16,614 nt of DNA from an uncultured Collinsella sp. (GTDB taxonomy: Bacteria > Actinomycetota > Coriobacteriia > Coriobacteriales > Coriobacteriaceae): positions 1 through 16,614 of the forward strand of contig URYU01000023.1 of NCBI GenBank assembly GCA_900552155.1, in the 5' to 3' direction. The notes under the pieces were generated by a model. The model searched no databases and was not told the DNA's origin. It saw only the letters and a list, made by a program, of their open reading frames with translations. Both the position numbers and the translations under genes were made by a program. Below, piece by piece: positions 15,375-16,614 of this stretch. The first letter of the stretch is position 1. Every line of letters begins with the position of its first letter.

Positions 15375-15396
15375 TATATTCCTGAACAGGAACATT
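15375..15396. promoter_or_regulatory. HipB-like operator O1
   Basis: TATATTC-N8-GAACATT, a 22-bp dyad with a perfect core TTCCTGAACAGGAA. It is the first of three sites on a strict 39-bp period before hipB. Escherichia coli HipB operators have the same plan (TATCC-N8-GGATA), but the half-site bases differ. Confidence 0.7.
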
Positions 15397-15413
15397 ACTA
15401 ATGTAGTCAACAC

Positions 15414-15435
15414 TATATTCCCGTACATGAACATA
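15414..15435. promoter_or_regulatory. HipB-like operator O2
   Basis: TATATTC-N8-GAACATA, starting exactly 39 bp after O1, with conserved half-sites and a diverged 8-bp centre (CCGTACAT). It lies just upstream of the probable -10 box of hipB. Confidence 0.7.
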
Positions 15436-15447
15436 CTTTCACAGTTT

Positions 15448-15453
15448 TATACT
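15448..15453 (+). promoter_or_regulatory. Candidate -10 box of the hipBA promoter
   Basis: TATACT in an AT-rich stretch, 33 nt before the hipB ATG; its last base is the first base of operator O3. The -35 position falls on the right half of O2 and has no good consensus. HipB bound at O2 and O3 would cover the promoter, as expected for autorepression. Confidence 0.5.
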
Positions 15454-15474
15454 ATGTTCACGAATAGGAATATA
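15453..15474. promoter_or_regulatory. HipB-like operator O3
   Basis: TATGTTC-N8-GAATATA, 39 bp after O2 and ending just before the hipB ribosome binding site. Together the three sites give the consensus TATRTTC-N8-GAAYATW. Confidence 0.7.
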
Positions 15475-15486
15475 GCTGGAGGCATC

Positions 15487-15777
15487 ATGAGAACGGTGAC
15501 AACGACTAAAAAACTGGATGGACGCATCAAACTCAAACCGTCGGAAATCGCTTTCTCGGAGCGCACGGTTTTCGATCCCGCCGAGATGGGGAAGGCCCTT
15601 AGGCTCAGAAGGCGTGAACTCGGCTTGACTCAACGTGACGTCGCGACTATGACGGGTCGCAGCCTTCGTGTGATTGGTGATATCGAACGGGGGCGGACAA
15701 CGGTCGAAATTGGTGTCATTTTCGATTACGCCTCCATCGTGGATATTGATTTTATTCTGAAAGTGAGGGGGAAATAA
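15487..15777 (+). CDS. hipB: HipB-type XRE-family antitoxin
   Basis: A 96-residue DNA-binding antitoxin and autorepressor. The helix-turn-helix occupies about residues 34-82: MGKALRLRRRELGLTQRDVA, then TMTGRSLRVIGDIERGRTTV, the classic HipB/XRE pattern. The N-terminal 30 residues are basic (VTTTKKLDGRIKLKPSEIAF). The ATG at 15487 is chosen over 15427 because TGGAGG lies 4 nt upstream and because the longer start would begin inside operator O2. Its stop overlaps the hipA ATG by one base (TAATG), giving translational coupling. HipB neutralises HipA and represses the operon from the three upstream dyads. The region is visibly less GC-rich than purH, hinting at later acquisition. Confidence 0.88.
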   Translation: MRTVTTTKKLDGRIKLKPSEIAFSERTVFDPAEMGKALRLRRRELGLTQRDVATMTGRSLRVIGDIERGRTTVEIGVIFDYASIVDIDFILKVRGK

Positions 15778-16614
15778 TGGATGGCACGCTGTTCGTTCAC
15801 CGTGAGTTTAATGGGTCTTACCAGCTGGTTGGCATATTGGAGGAAAACGCGGGGCTTCCGATATTCACCTATAGTCCCAAATATCTCCAGAGCGGTGATG
15901 CGGCCCCGATTTCGACCTCGCTGCCGTTGTCGGCCGAGACATTTAGTCCGGACGCAACGGGTTCCTTTTTCTCCGGCATCATTCCGGAGGGACAGCTCAA
16001 CAGGGACCTTGAGAAAAGGGCGCGAACGGAACGCGGAGATTACTTTAAGGTGCTCGATTTAGTCCGCGATGAACCTGTCGGCGCTCTGGTTTTGACGCGT
16101 GCGCCTTCGGCCGACAGTCTCGAAATGGGCTATGAAGAGATAGATGCGGAGCAGCTAAGCGGGCTGGCATACGCACCGGCGGAGGTTGCTTTTGATTTAG
16201 CGCTAGAGAGTCGAATCTCCCTTGCAGGTGCTCAGGCGAAGGCCGGTCTCTACCATACGGGCGATGACCCATGGGGTGGATGGTACCTGCCTCATGGAGC
16301 GGCCCCATCCACGCACATTCTCAAGGCGGGGTCGAAAACGTTCCCGGGCGAGACGGTGTGCGAAGCGATGTGCGTGAGAGCCGCCTCTCTGATGGACCTA
16401 TCGGCCGAAGAGTGTTTTCTTATCCGAGTTGAGGATGCCGAGCCAATTATCGCCGTGAAGCGATTTGACCGAGTAACGCCTGATGTCGGACGCTCGGTTG
16501 ACGGATTGCCAATTCCATACCGTTTGCACCAGGAAGATGTTTGTCAGGCCAAGGGCATCTCGCGTGAGCTTAAATATGAGCCGACGGGCGTCAATTACCT
16601 GGGGCTTATCGTCG
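15777..16614 (+). CDS. hipA: HipA-type serine/threonine kinase toxin, partial at window edge
   Basis: The open frame runs 279 codons from the ATG at 15777 to the window end. HipA of E. coli phosphorylates glutamyl-tRNA synthetase (GltX) and induces dormancy. Conserved features here: the N-terminal subdomain with SGIIPEGQLNRDLEKRA (66-82); the phosphate-loop region SLAGAQAKAGLY (148-159), including S148 at the autophosphorylation position; ATP-binding lysine K183 in THILK; VKRFDR (228-233); and RLHQEDVCQAKG (249-260). The catalytic loop and activation segment lie beyond the window. The family substitution AGAQAK for AGAQEK is minor. The ribosome binding site is GAGGGGG, about 5 nt upstream, overlapping the end of hipB. 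Whether the toxin is intact cannot be told from this window. Confidence 0.9.
   Translation, partial: MDGTLFVHREFNGSYQLVGILEENAGLPIFTYSPKYLQSGDAAPISTSLPLSAETFSPDATGSFFSGIIPEGQLNRDLEKRARTERGDYFKVLDLVRDEPVGALVLTRAPSADSLEMGYEEIDAEQLSGLAYAPAEVAFDLALESRISLAGAQAKAGLYHTGDDPWGGWYLPHGAAPSTHILKAGSKTFPGETVCEAMCVRAASLMDLSAEECFLIRVEDAEPIIAVKRFDRVTPDVGRSVDGLPIPYRLHQEDVCQAKGISRELKYEPTGVNYLGLIV

Noticed and set aside
15192..15434. Minus-strand peptide containing AVEKLDFLDGKILNGYAIRA
   Set aside because: It looks protein-like for about 25 residues, but half of it is antisense to the kinase 3' end and its N-terminus overlaps the hipB operators. It could be a remnant of a lost gene, but there is too little to call.
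1..16614. CRISPR arrays, tRNA or rRNA genes, complete insertion sequences or prophage genes
   Set aside because: No regularly spaced direct repeat array, cloverleaf, rRNA segment or transposase/integrase coding sequence was seen. The 39-bp spaced sites before hipB are operators (three dyads, no spacers of foreign type).

Overview
The window looks like a chromosomal segment of a high-GC Coriobacteriia-type actinobacterium, most likely Collinsella or a close relative. This is inferred from the GC-rich coding sequence, strong AGGAGG/AAAGGA ribosome binding sites, the gene families present and a wealth of palindromic intergenic repeats. It was not checked against any database.

Layout: (a) 1-525, minus, a 5' portion of a DUF4342 (UBA-like) membrane protein cut by the window edge, with a promoter at 640-667. 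(b) A 542-nt gap with a 176-bp nested palindromic element, then a 79-aa two-helix membrane protein and a calcineurin-like metallophosphoesterase on plus. (c) gluQ (glutamyl-Q tRNA(Asp) synthetase) on minus, apparently leaderless, with a C-terminal tail matching the toxin-binding half of DUF1778/TacA antitoxins and carrying its own internal ribosome binding site and ATG. (d) A DUF2207 secreted/membrane protein on plus, flanked on both sides by dispersed repeats, including a 226-bp inverted-repeat-bounded element. (e) A GNAT acetyltransferase on minus, divergent from purH, which ends de novo IMP synthesis. purH is followed by a large palindrome, a terminator and an unrecognised gene at 9079-9813.

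(f) A PucR-type regulator on minus is split by one in-frame TAA codon. It is divergent from a two-gene operon of an ornithine cyclodeaminase/mu-crystallin family enzyme and a class I/II PLP aminotransferase, which ends in a strong terminator. The broken regulator presumably once controlled this small amino-acid pathway. (g) An OmpR-family response regulator and a GraS/BceS-like intramembrane-sensing histidine kinase form a tight pair with no transporter next to them here. (h) The window ends in a hipBA toxin-antitoxin operon with three operator-like dyads spaced exactly 39 bp apart upstream of hipB; hipA runs off the edge.

Most genes are ordinary. The points most worth a second look are the GluQ-antitoxin fusion with an internal start, the phased HipB operator array, the single-codon break in the PucR regulator, and four kinds of structured intergenic repeat.
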